NCBI RefSeq assembly: GCF_020164745.1
Contig: NZ_JAIUGV010000013.1
Coordinates: 88,981-152,980 of the forward strand
Source of the DNA: Mesorhizobium sp. ES1-4
GTDB lineage: Bacteria; Pseudomonadota; Alphaproteobacteria; Rhizobiales; Rhizobiaceae
DNA: 64,000 bases
Reading direction: 5' to 3'
The translations under genes and the position numbers were made by a program. This document shows, one piece after another, positions 35,067 to 44,107 of this stretch. The stretch's first letter is position 1, and every line of letters begins with the position of its first letter. The notes under the pieces are model-generated. The model was given only the letters and a program-made list of their open reading frames with translations. It was not told the DNA's origin and did not search any database.

Positions 35067-35098
35067 CGTCAGCTAATCGTCAGCCAAGCGGTCTATCT
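35067..35098 (+). promoter_or_regulatory. tts box upstream of the large effector gene
   Basis: CGTCAGCTAATCGTCAGCCA followed by AGCGGTCTATCTAG is a moderate match to the tts consensus on the plus strand (GTCAGCT, TCG, AGC conserved). It is about 450 bases before the effector ATG at 35,545, longer than at the other tts boxes. Confidence 0.6.
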
Positions 35099-35544
35099 AG
35101 GCCGGCCGTGCCTGACCTTCGGATCCAAAGGTCCCGTCTCGACACTTTTTGTAACTATAGATCGAAATGGTCCGCGTGATACGCAACGCACACGCTTCTC
35201 TGAAGCAAATGTGTGACTTTGTCGGTGGCGAACGAGAGGAGTGACGCATCAATAAAATCGTCAGGCACGTGTCTAGGAAGGGGAGCTAGCCGAGTTGGTC
35301 TGATTTCATTCGCTGTTCCTGGAAATCGGCGGACTGAAGCGCTGATAATCTCAGGACATCGATGGCAACGTTGCGAAAGTCCTGTGAGCTCGGGCCAATC
35401 TTGGCCTGCTACTGAGAAGCACTTTGGCGGGAACATTACGCCGTCGCGGGTCTGGCTGACCGTGACGTTAACCGAAAGATGCCGCTGGTCTCGTCAGCCG
35501 CCAGCACAATAGCAGCACATTCTCGCCTACTACGGAGACGCAAT

Positions 35545-37995
35545 ATGAAGGGCATTGGCCGACCACGGAAATCGCAGGCTGAAACTGGAGCCAGCCGCGC
35601 GGGGCGGGCGAGCAGTTCCCTTTCGCAATCAAGTCTTGCTGCGGGAGAAGGTGGACAGTCATTCGATTCCGTTGTGGAGCAGATGCGCTCTGGGGACGCC
35701 GATAGGAGGCCCTCCTCCCTTCCAGTTGCGCGCGGTCCAGGCGATGCCCGCGAAAGTCTGCCAGGCGCCTCGATTGGCGAAGATCAAATCCTGAACACAC
35801 CGCCACGTGGAGCCGCTGCGCCACCACGCGGAACCGTAGCGCCACGTGGCGCAGCCGCAAGGCGGCGCGGTTCTCCCTCCATGTCTGAGGGCGAAGCCAT
35901 GGCGCCGGTCGGTAGCCAACTATCAACCGCGCAGGTGGAAGGCACCAGCTCATCGTCAAATAAAGATATCAGTCCGACACAGCTCAGAATGAACAGTCTT
36001 GTTCAACAACTGACTGATTGCGAGGCTGCGGCCAGGAAAACCGACGTCCCCGAGGAGGCGGTGGAGCTGATCAGTGGGGTCGTCGATGCAGCCTCAGCAA
36101 TTCTGGAGTACCGCGCTAGCCTGCCTGCGGCTGAGGCGCAGACAATTATGCCAGACGACAAGGTGCGTAGATGTTGCCAGATCGTGTGCGACGCCGCGAA
36201 TGAAGTAGACAAACTTGGCCTGTCGACGATCACGAAATTGGACAAAAAGACCAAGAAAGCGGCAGGTATGGTCGATAAACTCTACTCCTACTCCCAGGCG
36301 GACCGGCAGGAGCTGTTGATTTTAAATGTGGAGAACCACCATACGGCGGCAATTAAGTGGTGGGAAAAAAAGGCATGGCGCTCCGAACGGCAGCGATCCG
36401 CCTGCGCTGCCACCGCTAGCCTATCCAGTGGAACGCCCGTGATGCGGGAAGCCGAGCGGTGCGCACTGCGGCTGCGTGCCGGCTCGGTACTGAGTGTCAG
36501 GATCTGGCTGGTCCGTGAGCGGATCGGTCTTGCGCGGGCCAAGATTGAACTGCGGGCGAGCAGGTTCGAGCCAGATTTGAAGGAACTCCTCGTCGGTCGA
36601 AATGGAGTGGTGCAGCTGATGGCAAGCGCCGCTCAAGAAGCTCTTCGCGCCCTCTCTTTGGCGAAGGGCATAATGGATGATGGCAAAACACTCAACGCTC
36701 ATGATTGCGCGGTTGTAGAAAAAATCATGGAGCGGCTTTCGGATTTTGGATTGGCGTTGCACGAGGTGCATACCAAGCTAAGCCATACCTACCCAGATGC
36801 CGGCCTCCCATTGAAACTGTTCGAACGGATCGTGGACGATGCATGGATCACTGCGCACGATGCCATGCACTTGTTGAACCTGCAGTCTCCGCCGTCAGCC
36901 ATCATGGCGCCACAGGCCCAGGCGGGCGCTGCGATGCCGGCCAGGGCAGGCGCTGCGATACCGGCTGACACTGCTGGTACGGCTGCAGTGTCAGAAGGCA
37001 CTACAGCGCGAAGGAAAGGGAAGTCAAAGCATAAGTCGGCAGCTCGCGCCGGGACTTCTGCCGCCGGGCAGCCATCAACACCAGTCGCTGCGAACGCCGG
37101 CACAGTGCCAGCAGCCAAGGTTCTCGCGCGCTCGGATCAAGTTGCGAGTACACAGGTGAGAGCGCAAGAGGTGGCTGCGAGTTCGTCGGGGGCAGGCTCG
37201 ACAATCGGGGGCGCCGCGTTGTCAATGGAGGTATTGACGGAGCGGCTCAAACGATTGGACGAACTTTTGCAGTTCGATCTGGCCGGTCAGCAAAGCGTCG
37301 TCTCCCAAGTGCGCCAGATGAAGCCTGAGGAGGCCGGTAAGGTCGTGGACGATGTGGCCCAGTACCTGCGAGCCCAGGCCATTGAGATGCAAACCTGTCT
37401 CGCCGGGTTGCAGGGGCGTAATGTACGCCTGCTACTCACCTCCACCCAGCTACCCAAAGTGCACGAACGCACAGACCAGCTCAAAGGGTTGCTGAACATG
37501 GTGCTGGGACAGGCCAACGCATTGAATGAAGGAAAAGCCGGCATTACGACTGATTGCATGAAGACCTACGCATTTCCGGCGCAAAAATACCTGGAACATT
37601 TGTGCAATGCCGACGAATTGATGCCGCCGGAGGCACCGGTCGCGCTGCGTGGCGAGCCAGGAAAGCTGTTTGAGATGAAGCTGCAGCCCAAGATGCTGGT
37701 CAATGGTGCGATGCCGAGCCCGATGTGGGTGCACATCCACACGAGTCGCCCCGTCATGGCCAGAAACTTGGAAGGGCTGGCTGATTCCGAATTCACCGCT
37801 TGCCACGTTAAATCCAACGAACAGCGCGGCTACAATCGAGAGCGAGAGGAAGCCGATGCTAGGTCCGGTCGCGAGAAGGTCATAATTCATCGCGGCAAAC
37901 TCACCCCCGCTTTCTGTAAGTCCTTGTTGACCTCAGGGCTTGGCCGCCAACCACGCCATTCGCGTGCCGAGCTCCCGTCGGCGCAGGCTGCATGA
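35545..37995 (+). CDS. Large putative type III effector
   Basis: An 816-residue protein with a Ser/Gly/Ala-rich, disordered N-terminus (KGIGRPRKSQAETGASRAG...), as is usual for type III signals. A Pro-Arg-Gly-Ala repeat tract lies around residue 90-110. The alpha-helical middle follows, then a second low-complexity Ala/Pro linker (QAGAAMPARAGAAIPA) near 460 and a helical C-terminal domain (from about 560) ending GREKVIIHRGKLTPAFCKSLL. There is no recognised catalytic motif and no signal peptide. The ATG has GGAG 9 bases upstream; a longer frame from 35,479 is less likely. A tts box lies upstream and T3SS operons lie on both sides. I do not recognise a named family. Confidence 0.65.
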   Translation: MKGIGRPRKSQAETGASRAGRASSSLSQSSLAAGEGGQSFDSVVEQMRSGDADRRPSSLPVARGPGDARESLPGASIGEDQILNTPPRGAAAPPRGTVAPRGAAARRRGSPSMSEGEAMAPVGSQLSTAQVEGTSSSSNKDISPTQLRMNSLVQQLTDCEAAARKTDVPEEAVELISGVVDAASAILEYRASLPAAEAQTIMPDDKVRRCCQIVCDAANEVDKLGLSTITKLDKKTKKAAGMVDKLYSYSQADRQELLILNVENHHTAAIKWWEKKAWRSERQRSACAATASLSSGTPVMREAERCALRLRAGSVLSVRIWLVRERIGLARAKIELRASRFEPDLKELLVGRNGVVQLMASAAQEALRALSLAKGIMDDGKTLNAHDCAVVEKIMERLSDFGLALHEVHTKLSHTYPDAGLPLKLFERIVDDAWITAHDAMHLLNLQSPPSAIMAPQAQAGAAMPARAGAAIPADTAGTAAVSEGTTARRKGKSKHKSAARAGTSAAGQPSTPVAANAGTVPAAKVLARSDQVASTQVRAQEVAASSSGAGSTIGGAALSMEVLTERLKRLDELLQFDLAGQQSVVSQVRQMKPEEAGKVVDDVAQYLRAQAIEMQTCLAGLQGRNVRLLLTSTQLPKVHERTDQLKGLLNMVLGQANALNEGKAGITTDCMKTYAFPAQKYLEHLCNADELMPPEAPVALRGEPGKLFEMKLQPKMLVNGAMPSPMWVHIHTSRPVMARNLEGLADSEFTACHVKSNEQRGYNREREEADARSGREKVIIHRGKLTPAFCKSLLTSGLGRQPRHSRAELPSAQAA

Positions 37996-38520
37996 CAGGG
38001 CACTCAGAATGCGGCCGGCCACGCTGTGAGTCAGCGAGCATTTCTCCTGGCCAAACCGCGAATGCCGCTGCGCGAGTTGCGGTCCGGCGATTGGAGTCGA
38101 TCGGCTACCGTCAGGGCCGATTTGCGATGTCGCGTTACCGGCTGTTGACGTGGCGGCGTATCTTGCCTCCCATCCAACTTATCGCCGAGATCGCGCCGCC
38201 AAGATCGAGGCGGAAGGTCTTCCTGCGAGCGCGGAGCAGGCATAGCCGATCCGATCGGGATCGGCGCATCGCAACGACCCAACGGTGTGGTGGAGAAAAT
38301 TGGATTCGGGAGAGCTCGGTTCCAAGAGGCGGAGTTCCGGCCCGAATACAATCCGCTCGCAAGCACCCACGATGCGCATCCGCAGTTTATTGTCTGGGAG
38401 ATGGGCTGGATTGCTCGGCGGCGCTGGCGCTAAGGCGGGGCTGTCGCCGGACAATTAGCATTCACTGCCAACAGCCTTGCAACCGTCACCAGTTGCAAGG
38501 CTCGGCGGCGGGTCGACAAA
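37996..38520. other. Degenerate region after the effector
   Basis: A plus-strand frame reads VDVAAYLASHPTYRRDRAAKIEAEGLP, then a stop at about 38,248. Another frame continues FQEAEFRPEYNPLASTHDAHPQFIVWEMGW. They look like pieces of lost coding sequence, family unknown. Confidence 0.35.
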
Positions 38521-39324
38521 TCACATGAAATCGTCGTCGGACCCGCTATCGCTGCTGTCGCTATCCTCGGTTTTGTGGAGATAGAGTGGAGGTTTGCCTG
38601 CACGCTGCCACTCACCGGCACTGTTCTTCGTCCATTTGTCGGGATGCTGCGTAGGGTCAAGCACCAGGTCGCCATGATCCACTTCAACAAACCCCATCGT
38701 CTGCGCGCGCGCTTGTGCTTCCGGATTAGCCGCACGCCAATTCAGCAACGGTCGGTCGCCGTCTATCCGAAGTTGATGCTCCAGCAGAATATCGCCCGCA
38801 TTTTCGACGAGCGGATGGGCGACTTGAAGATCCACTATGGAAGTGACCTCAGTTCGACCAGGAAATTGTTCCCGCCAACTTTCCGATTCGAACTCGTTCA
38901 TGCTGAATCCGCCTTCCATTCTCAGCAGTCCGGCACTCCGGTCTCCCAATTGGTAACTGAAATATCGCGCGTGCTCCGTATCTCGACGGATGCCATATTG
39001 CTGAGCAACGTCCGCGGTGCGCCTGGCTCGTGACGATACGAACTCCGAATACTCTTGAGGATTGTCGGCGATGTGCGTGATTTCATCACCATGAAATTGC
39101 CTCACCTGTCTCCTGAAGGAAGTCCTGTTGATCTCCACCACAGGAGGTCGGGAATTGAGGGAGTATGCTTGGGGAGCCGCCGATGATGAGGCGCCGCTAC
39201 CTTCCGATCCGGATAAGTGCATTCGGGCAAATGTGTCCGCGAACCCTTCGCTTCCTGCATCCGATTGCTCGCCGGCATTATGCGCGCGGTAACTATCGGA
39301 TGAGCCACCAATTCGACCATACAT
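38521..39324 (-). CDS. nopP: Type III effector NopP
   Basis: A 267-residue secreted effector matching NopP of NGR234 and Bradyrhizobium: MYGRIGGSSDSYRAHN start, central RRTADVAQQYGIRRDTEHARYFSYQLGDRSAGLLRMEGGF, HPLVENAGDILLEHQL and the DGDRPLLNWRAANPEAQARAQTMGF acetyltransferase-like region. The acidic Ser-Asp C-terminus is SDSSDSGSDDDFM. NopP is phosphorylated by plant kinases and affects host range. The ATG at 39,324 has AGGAG upstream. A tts box lies at 39,381-39,410. The gene is downstream of rhcU, as in NGR234. Confidence 0.9.
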   Translation of the reverse strand: MYGRIGGSSDSYRAHNAGEQSDAGSEGFADTFARMHLSGSEGSGASSSAAPQAYSLNSRPPVVEINRTSFRRQVRQFHGDEITHIADNPQEYSEFVSSRARRTADVAQQYGIRRDTEHARYFSYQLGDRSAGLLRMEGGFSMNEFESESWREQFPGRTEVTSIVDLQVAHPLVENAGDILLEHQLRIDGDRPLLNWRAANPEAQARAQTMGFVEVDHGDLVLDPTQHPDKWTKNSAGEWQRAGKPPLYLHKTEDSDSSDSGSDDDFM

Positions 39325-39380
39325 GACGATTCGTACTCCTATGTTTCGCAACCGAGCTCAAGTTAGCACGGCTGTTCAAC

Positions 39381-39410
39381 ATAGGGCGCTTAGTTGACGA
39401 CTAGCTGACG
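39381..39410 (-). promoter_or_regulatory. tts box of nopP
   Basis: The minus strand reads CGTCAGCTAGTCGTCAACTA followed by AGCGCCCTAT. GTCAGCT, TCG, CTAAG and CCCTA fit the tts consensus. It is 57 bases upstream of the nopP ATG. Confidence 0.75.
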
Positions 39411-39679
39411 AGGGCATTCCAACGGCTGCACCAATCAAATCCGCACTGCCGGCCTCAAAACCTCGGACTGCGCCACGCACCGGCCAGCAGAGGCTGCAAG
39501 GTCATGCCCGGAGGACTTGCCGTAGTTGCTGGGTGGCAGATCCGAGGGGAGTGATTGCCCCAGGCCCGCGGTTGCGCGGTTGGCCTGACAGAGACACTGG
39601 GGCACGGATGGCCAGCCGACATTTGCCACTAGCATGGAGCCAGGTCAGTTTTGAACTGGGCAGTCGTGGACTTCCATGA

Positions 39680-40717
39680 CTAGGCCAAGCCTGCGGCAAA
39701 GAATGCTTTCGCGACAGGCTGGAAATATTGCATAGGAACCGCGTGGCCGAGTTTTGTAGTGCCTATCAGCTGACGCGCTAAGACATGGTCATGGACGATC
39801 GTCAGGCGTAGTGCCCGCGCCTCGCTCAACACATGTGAAACGCGCTCACCTTCGGCACGGCAAACTAAGAACGGCACCCCGGTTTCACCGCGAACGTAAC
39901 GCAGACCGATCAGGACCGCCCTTCCTGTTAAGACCAGCGTGGCGCGATGCACGCCAAGCGCAGGCTCGTCGGCCGCCTCCTCGCGGATGCGACGCTGTTC
40001 ACCTTTCAACTCTGGCGCTCCTTGCTGATCCTTCGACTCGCGCGTCACTTCGGTATTGGTCATGCGCATTTCGCGCAGATACAACGCGCGCTGGAGCAGA
40101 AGATCGATCAGTCCGCCGACCAGCAGTGCGCCGGCGCCAATTCCCATCAGCAATTTTGTCTCCATAAAGATGAGGCCAACACAGCCCATGCCGCAGATCG
40201 GCAGAGGGACCATTGTCTTCCACATCCCGAGAAGGACAATGGAAAAGGTTGCGCTGAGAACCAATACCTTGAACATGGTCTTGCAGACTTCGACCATGGA
40301 ACGAGCAGACCCCAAGCGCTTCAGCCCTTCAAAGGGGTCAATTTTCTTAAAGCTGAGCTTCATCGGCTCCAGAGAGAAGACAAATCCACCATTGGCTAGC
40401 AGGCTGGCCAAAATCACCGCGGCGACAAGGGTTCCAAGCAGCGGGCCAACAGCCGCGACTGTGAGTTGGACGAGCACAACCAATGCCTGCGGCACCGCGG
40501 TATCGAAAGGTAGGCTCTGCAACTTGGTGGCTAATAGGAGCGCTTCCCGGCATTTGTCCTCGATCACGCTGCCTCTTAGCCAAAGGTAGCCGAGCCCAGC
40601 GCAAGTCCCGACCGCGCGGACGAAATCGGAGCTACGTGGCAGCTGTCCTTTTTTGCGCGCTTCACTTAACTTCTTCGGGCTGGCGGCGTGTGTCTTCTCT
40701 TCACTTGTGTCGCTCAT
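39680..40717 (-). CDS. rhcU: T3SS export switch protein RhcU (SctU) without NPTH
   Basis: A 345-residue SctU/FlhB-family protein with four membrane helices and a cytoplasmic domain after TRESKDQQGAPELKGEQRRIREE. In this family the Asn-Pro bond of NPTH self-cleaves to switch substrate specificity. Here the region reads RATLVLTGRAVLIGLRYVRG, where NPTHIAVGLRY is expected, so the motif is absent; the DNA confirms it with no frameshift. The start at 40,717 (MSDTSEEKTHAASPKKLSEARKKG) overlaps the rhcT stop by 4 bases. It is the last gene of the operon starting at nolB. Confidence 0.93.
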   Translation of the reverse strand: MSDTSEEKTHAASPKKLSEARKKGQLPRSSDFVRAVGTCAGLGYLWLRGSVIEDKCREALLLATKLQSLPFDTAVPQALVVLVQLTVAAVGPLLGTLVAAVILASLLANGGFVFSLEPMKLSFKKIDPFEGLKRLGSARSMVEVCKTMFKVLVLSATFSIVLLGMWKTMVPLPICGMGCVGLIFMETKLLMGIGAGALLVGGLIDLLLQRALYLREMRMTNTEVTRESKDQQGAPELKGEQRRIREEAADEPALGVHRATLVLTGRAVLIGLRYVRGETGVPFLVCRAEGERVSHVLSEARALRLTIVHDHVLARQLIGTTKLGHAVPMQYFQPVAKAFFAAGLA

Positions 40718-41532
40718 GGCAGCAATTTGTCGAACCACTCCAGCACGCCGTTGGCACGTGTGACCTCCAGTTTCATGCTCTCCACCAGATAGGCAGCGTA
40801 GGTGACCATGAGAACTGGAAAGACAATGTTCTTGATTGCCGGAGACAGTTGGCTCGCCTTAAATTGCGGGGCAAAGCGACGCAGCAGCATCATCGATATA
40901 TCAATCAGTATCAGGAAGAACACGACAGGCCCCGAAACCAATAATGCCGTGCGCATTATGCTGTCGAGAAGCCCCAACAACTCCATTGCTCCTGGCCCGC
41001 TCAGTGTCGGGTGAAACTGATACACCGGCCAGATCAAGTAGCTGCGGTACAGGACACTGATCAAAGTTTCCAGGCCTCCTGATCCGACGAATATGGCAAT
41101 CGCAGTGATCCCCAGAAAAACGCCCATCGCGGAAGCCTGACTGTTCGTCGCGGGATCGGCCGAAGCGGTCGGGCTGCTGATGCCGCGTTGGTTGTCGATA
41201 AGCTCCCCGGCAGCCTGAAGGCCCCAAAGCGGAATGCCAAGAAAAGTGCCAAGGAGTACACCGACAAAAACTTCCTTGAATCCGAGCAGGGTTAGCTGGA
41301 TCAGGCGCGTATCAGGATCCAGCGCCGGCAATCCGCCGCTGACGTGTGCCAGGCATGGTAGTGCGAAGCCAACAGCCAAACAGCCCCGGATCAGCCCACT
41401 GATCTGCGAGCGTGTGAATACGGGAAAGATCAGCATGATGCCCATCGCGCGGGCTGCCCCAAGACCTGCCGCAACGACGAGTTCGAAAGCCGTCTGGATC
41501 AGAATTTGAATATCGGCCGATGGCGCGTCCAT
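40714..41532 (-). CDS. rhcT: T3SS inner-membrane protein RhcT (SctT)
   Basis: A 272-residue export-apparatus membrane protein of the SpaR/YscT/FliR family, with about six hydrophobic segments. Recognisable parts are ARAMGIMLIFPVFTRSQISGLIRG, the GFKEVFVGVLLGTFLGIPLWGLQAAGELIDNQRG signature and FAPQFKASQLSPAIKNIVFP near the end. It builds the entry portal with SctR and SctS. It starts 8 bases after the rhcS stop and overlaps rhcU by 4 bases. Confidence 0.95.
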   Translation of the reverse strand: MDAPSADIQILIQTAFELVVAAGLGAARAMGIMLIFPVFTRSQISGLIRGCLAVGFALPCLAHVSGGLPALDPDTRLIQLTLLGFKEVFVGVLLGTFLGIPLWGLQAAGELIDNQRGISSPTASADPATNSQASAMGVFLGITAIAIFVGSGGLETLISVLYRSYLIWPVYQFHPTLSGPGAMELLGLLDSIMRTALLVSGPVVFFLILIDISMMLLRRFAPQFKASQLSPAIKNIVFPVLMVTYAAYLVESMKLEVTRANGVLEWFDKLLP

Positions 41533-41540
41533 GGGGCGGA

Positions 41541-41822
41541 CTAGTAGCTAAGTGTCATTGCGGGAAACTCGGTGAAGATCTGATCGGCTAGCTCTATGAG
41601 CGGGGCGCTTAGCACAGGAGCAAACAGCCCAATCACCGCGACAACGACCAGAAGCTTCACGGTGAGCGGCAAGCTTTCATCCTGGATCTGCGTCGCCGCC
41701 TGGAGGATGCCGATGACGAGGCCGACAACCACTGATGCAATGAGCGGCGGTAGAATCCAGATCATGAAAACCACCAGTGATTGGCTCATAAGAGTAATGA
41801 TGCTGGATTCAGTGATGATCAG
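41541..41822 (-). CDS. rhcS: T3SS inner-membrane protein RhcS (SctS)
   Basis: A small two-helix export-apparatus protein of about 91-94 residues: SLVVFMIWILPPLIASVVVGLVIGILQAATQIQDESLPLTVKLL. Homologues begin (M)ITES..., and that reading here is ITESSIITLMSQ with no ATG in front. GGGAGG lies just upstream of CTG 41,822/ATC 41,819. Initiation may therefore use a rare codon overlapping the rhcR stop, or else the ATG at 41,789, giving about 82 residues. The coordinates assume CTG/ATC. It is co-operonic with rhcR and rhcT. Confidence 0.9.
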   Translation of the reverse strand: MIITESSIITLMSQSLVVFMIWILPPLIASVVVGLVIGILQAATQIQDESLPLTVKLLVVVAVIGLFAPVLSAPLIELADQIFTEFPAMTLSY

Positions 41823-42484
41823 CCTCCCGGTAACGTATAACTCAGCACAAGCCCATGCATCAATTTTGACCAACCATCAATGGCAACAAACAAGAAGATC
41901 TTGAACGGAACAGATATAACAGTTGGTGAGACCATCGACATACCCATTGCCATCAAGATAGTTGTCACTATCAGATCTATAACAATAAAAGGCAGATAAA
42001 GTAGAAATCCTATCTCAAATCCGCGCTTCAATTCTGATAGCAAGAAAGATGGTACAAGTATTGCAAAGTCATCAGGCGTGGCTGCAGCGTGCATTTCCTC
42101 TGGCCAGACCTTTTCTGTCGAAGATAGGAAAAATCGCCGCTGCTCTTCATTTGTGAATTTCTTGAGATGCTCGCGCAAGGGCTCACTTCCGGCTTTAGCG
42201 GCGCTTACCCAGTCGTCGAATGTCTGATAGTGGAGCTTGGGATCCGACATGCGGTCATAGGTCTGCTCAGCAACGGGCGCACTAACGAACATAGTGAGGA
42301 TCATCGCCGCGGCGTACAGCACCACATTGGGTGGTATGGTCTGGGTCCCGAGCGCATTGCGGACGAGGAAAAGAACAATTGATACCTTTACAAAGGCCGT
42401 TGTCGTGGCAACTGCTAAAACCAGCAGACCGAGTCCGGCGGTAACCGCAAGAAGCGCCAGGATTGTCGGCTGAGCTTCACTCAT
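41819..42484 (-). CDS. rhcR: T3SS inner-membrane protein RhcR (SctR)
   Basis: A 221-residue core export-apparatus protein. It contains TTTAFVKVSIVLFLVRNALGTQTIPPNVVLYAAAMILTMFV, the FAILVPSFLLSELKRGFEIGFLLYLPFIVIDL signature and MGMSMVSPTVISVPFKIFLFV. Four membrane segments are seen. The ATG at 42,484 (MSEAQPT) is chosen over the in-frame upstream codon because the latter lies wholly inside rhcQ. It overlaps the end of rhcQ by 8 bases. Confidence 0.96.
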   Translation of the reverse strand: MSEAQPTILALLAVTAGLGLLVLAVATTTAFVKVSIVLFLVRNALGTQTIPPNVVLYAAAMILTMFVSAPVAEQTYDRMSDPKLHYQTFDDWVSAAKAGSEPLREHLKKFTNEEQRRFFLSSTEKVWPEEMHAAATPDDFAILVPSFLLSELKRGFEIGFLLYLPFIVIDLIVTTILMAMGMSMVSPTVISVPFKIFLFVAIDGWSKLMHGLVLSYTLPGG

Positions 42485-43541
42485 TGCATGCAAACCCGCC
42501 ACGGAGCCTGATGCCCAGCTCTTCTCCGATGCGGACAATGTCGCCACGCCCGATACGCTGACCATTGGCCACTATGTCGACCGGGCCGTCGATCGGCCAT
42601 CCAAGTTCAAAAATATGCCCTTCGCCGGCACTTCTTAATTCCCCAAGAGAAATAGGCCAGCGGCCGCATTCAAAGACAAGCACGATCTCGACATCGTCGA
42701 GATCCTTAGTAAGCTCCAGTTGCGATCCGGGTTGTGTCATATGCGCACTCTCCAAAGGACACGGTCGCGGGCGGAAAGGCCCCCGCAAGATTAATTCATC
42801 GCCGTCAAGATCCGCCTCGGCGCACAACTGGCCGACAGCTAGGGTGATCTGGCCGCGGCCGAACGGCGCAATATCGGGCAACAATGCATCACCGACACAT
42901 GCGCTTCGAAGAAGCGCCGCAGGAAGGCGAAGCGTGCCGACCTCTCCTGCAACAATGAGCGGGAGCTCTGGAGGCAGCCCGCCCAGCTGCCGCGGCAACT
43001 GGGCAAGCAGTTCGCCTAGCGCGCGAAACGCAGGCGGTACTAAGCCGTCAAGTGGCGTGAACAGGAATAGACGGCCCTTGCCCTTGACCGCGCCGAAAAT
43101 GATGTCGAGTTCAAGATGAGGAGCCAGCATCGTGGCTTCGCATACCCGCACGAGTTGCACGTTCAGACGCGTCGTCTCCTCCAGTCGAGTGACAAGCGGC
43201 TCCAGAGCGAGTTCGAGAATTAGCGAAGCAGTTGGCTCGGAAGGGAAGGCCAAGCCGTTCTGCACTGTCGTGATGAACTCCTCTACGAGCGGGCGCGACA
43301 GTGACAAGATGACCGTTTCGGCTCCCACTCTCCAGACGCAGTCAAGCATCGGAATGGCAGCAGGTTCCTGCTGCCAGACAAGCCCTGCCGTTCGCACCGA
43401 TAGCGGCACCTCGTTGATCCGGCTTTGAAACGGCGTGCGCGGCGCTGCTGTATCATTGAGCCACGAGACAACCGTGTGGGACAGTTTCAGAACTGGTTCG
43501 AACATGGCGGGTGTGACCGCAGCGCCTATCAAAGACTGCAC
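42477..43541 (-). CDS. rhcQ: T3SS cytoplasmic ring protein RhcQ (SctQ)
   Basis: A 354-residue C-ring component of the YscQ/FliN family. The C-terminal ~80 residues form the SpoA/FliMN domain (VEIVLVFECGRWPISLGELRSAGEGHIFELGWP...GDIVRIGEELGIRL). The larger N-terminal region is typical of HrcQ/RhcQ. It probably starts at GTG 43,541, 53 bases after the sctO stop. It binds SctL/SctN to form the sorting platform. Confidence 0.92.
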   Translation of the reverse strand: MQSLIGAAVTPAMFEPVLKLSHTVVSWLNDTAAPRTPFQSRINEVPLSVRTAGLVWQQEPAAIPMLDCVWRVGAETVILSLSRPLVEEFITTVQNGLAFPSEPTASLILELALEPLVTRLEETTRLNVQLVRVCEATMLAPHLELDIIFGAVKGKGRLFLFTPLDGLVPPAFRALGELLAQLPRQLGGLPPELPLIVAGEVGTLRLPAALLRSACVGDALLPDIAPFGRGQITLAVGQLCAEADLDGDELILRGPFRPRPCPLESAHMTQPGSQLELTKDLDDVEIVLVFECGRWPISLGELRSAGEGHIFELGWPIDGPVDIVANGQRIGRGDIVRIGEELGIRLRGGFACNE

Positions 43542-43594
43542 GGTCGTGTCATTCGGACGACCTCTTGCGACCGTCGGATCCGGTTGCGCGGCAT

Positions 43595-44107
43595 TTAGGC
43601 AAGCGACCCCCTCGCATATTTCAGCAGTATCTCATCGTCGGCCTCGATCTCGGCTGCGGCCTCCGAATGAGTCTCGACGGCGCGCCGCACGTCGTCCTCG
43701 ATTTGTTGCCATTTGTCCCTTGCCGCCGAACATATGACCCATAGCTCCCTCGTCCTGGACGCCGCCATCTCAGCCTCCTCTTGAGCGATTTGGGTATCAT
43801 CAAGCATCTGCCGTCTGGAATTGATCTCAGCGGCAAGTTGTTCAGTGTGAAGGCGGTGACGGTCGAGCGCTGCGCTAGACAAGTTGTCGAGTGACATCAG
43901 ATGCTGATAGAGCGCTGCTTCTTTTCTTGAACAATGTTGCTGTATCATTGCAAGCTCCCTAGAGGCATTTTGTACGGCTGAGGCGGCCACATCGCGCTGG
44001 GCTTCCTTCTTGGACAGCTCGCCAAGGGCACGACGCTCTTGCATTTCCTTCAGAAGCCGTATACTCGAAGACTGAATCCAGTTTACGCGGTCAGACGCGA
44101 CATCCAT
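43595..44107 (-). CDS. T3SS stalk protein SctO (y4yJ-like)
   Basis: A 170-residue, highly charged, almost wholly helical coiled-coil protein (EAQRDVAASAVQNASRELAM..., RHRLHTEQLAAEINSRRQMLD), as expected for the FliJ/YscO stalk that couples the ATPase to the export gate. It sits directly after rhcN, overlapping it by 25 bases, the position of y4yJ in NGR234. The identification is by position and coiled-coil character. Confidence 0.85.
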   Translation of the reverse strand: MDVASDRVNWIQSSSIRLLKEMQERRALGELSKKEAQRDVAASAVQNASRELAMIQQHCSRKEAALYQHLMSLDNLSSAALDRHRLHTEQLAAEINSRRQMLDDTQIAQEEAEMAASRTRELWVICSAARDKWQQIEDDVRRAVETHSEAAAEIEADDEILLKYARGSLA

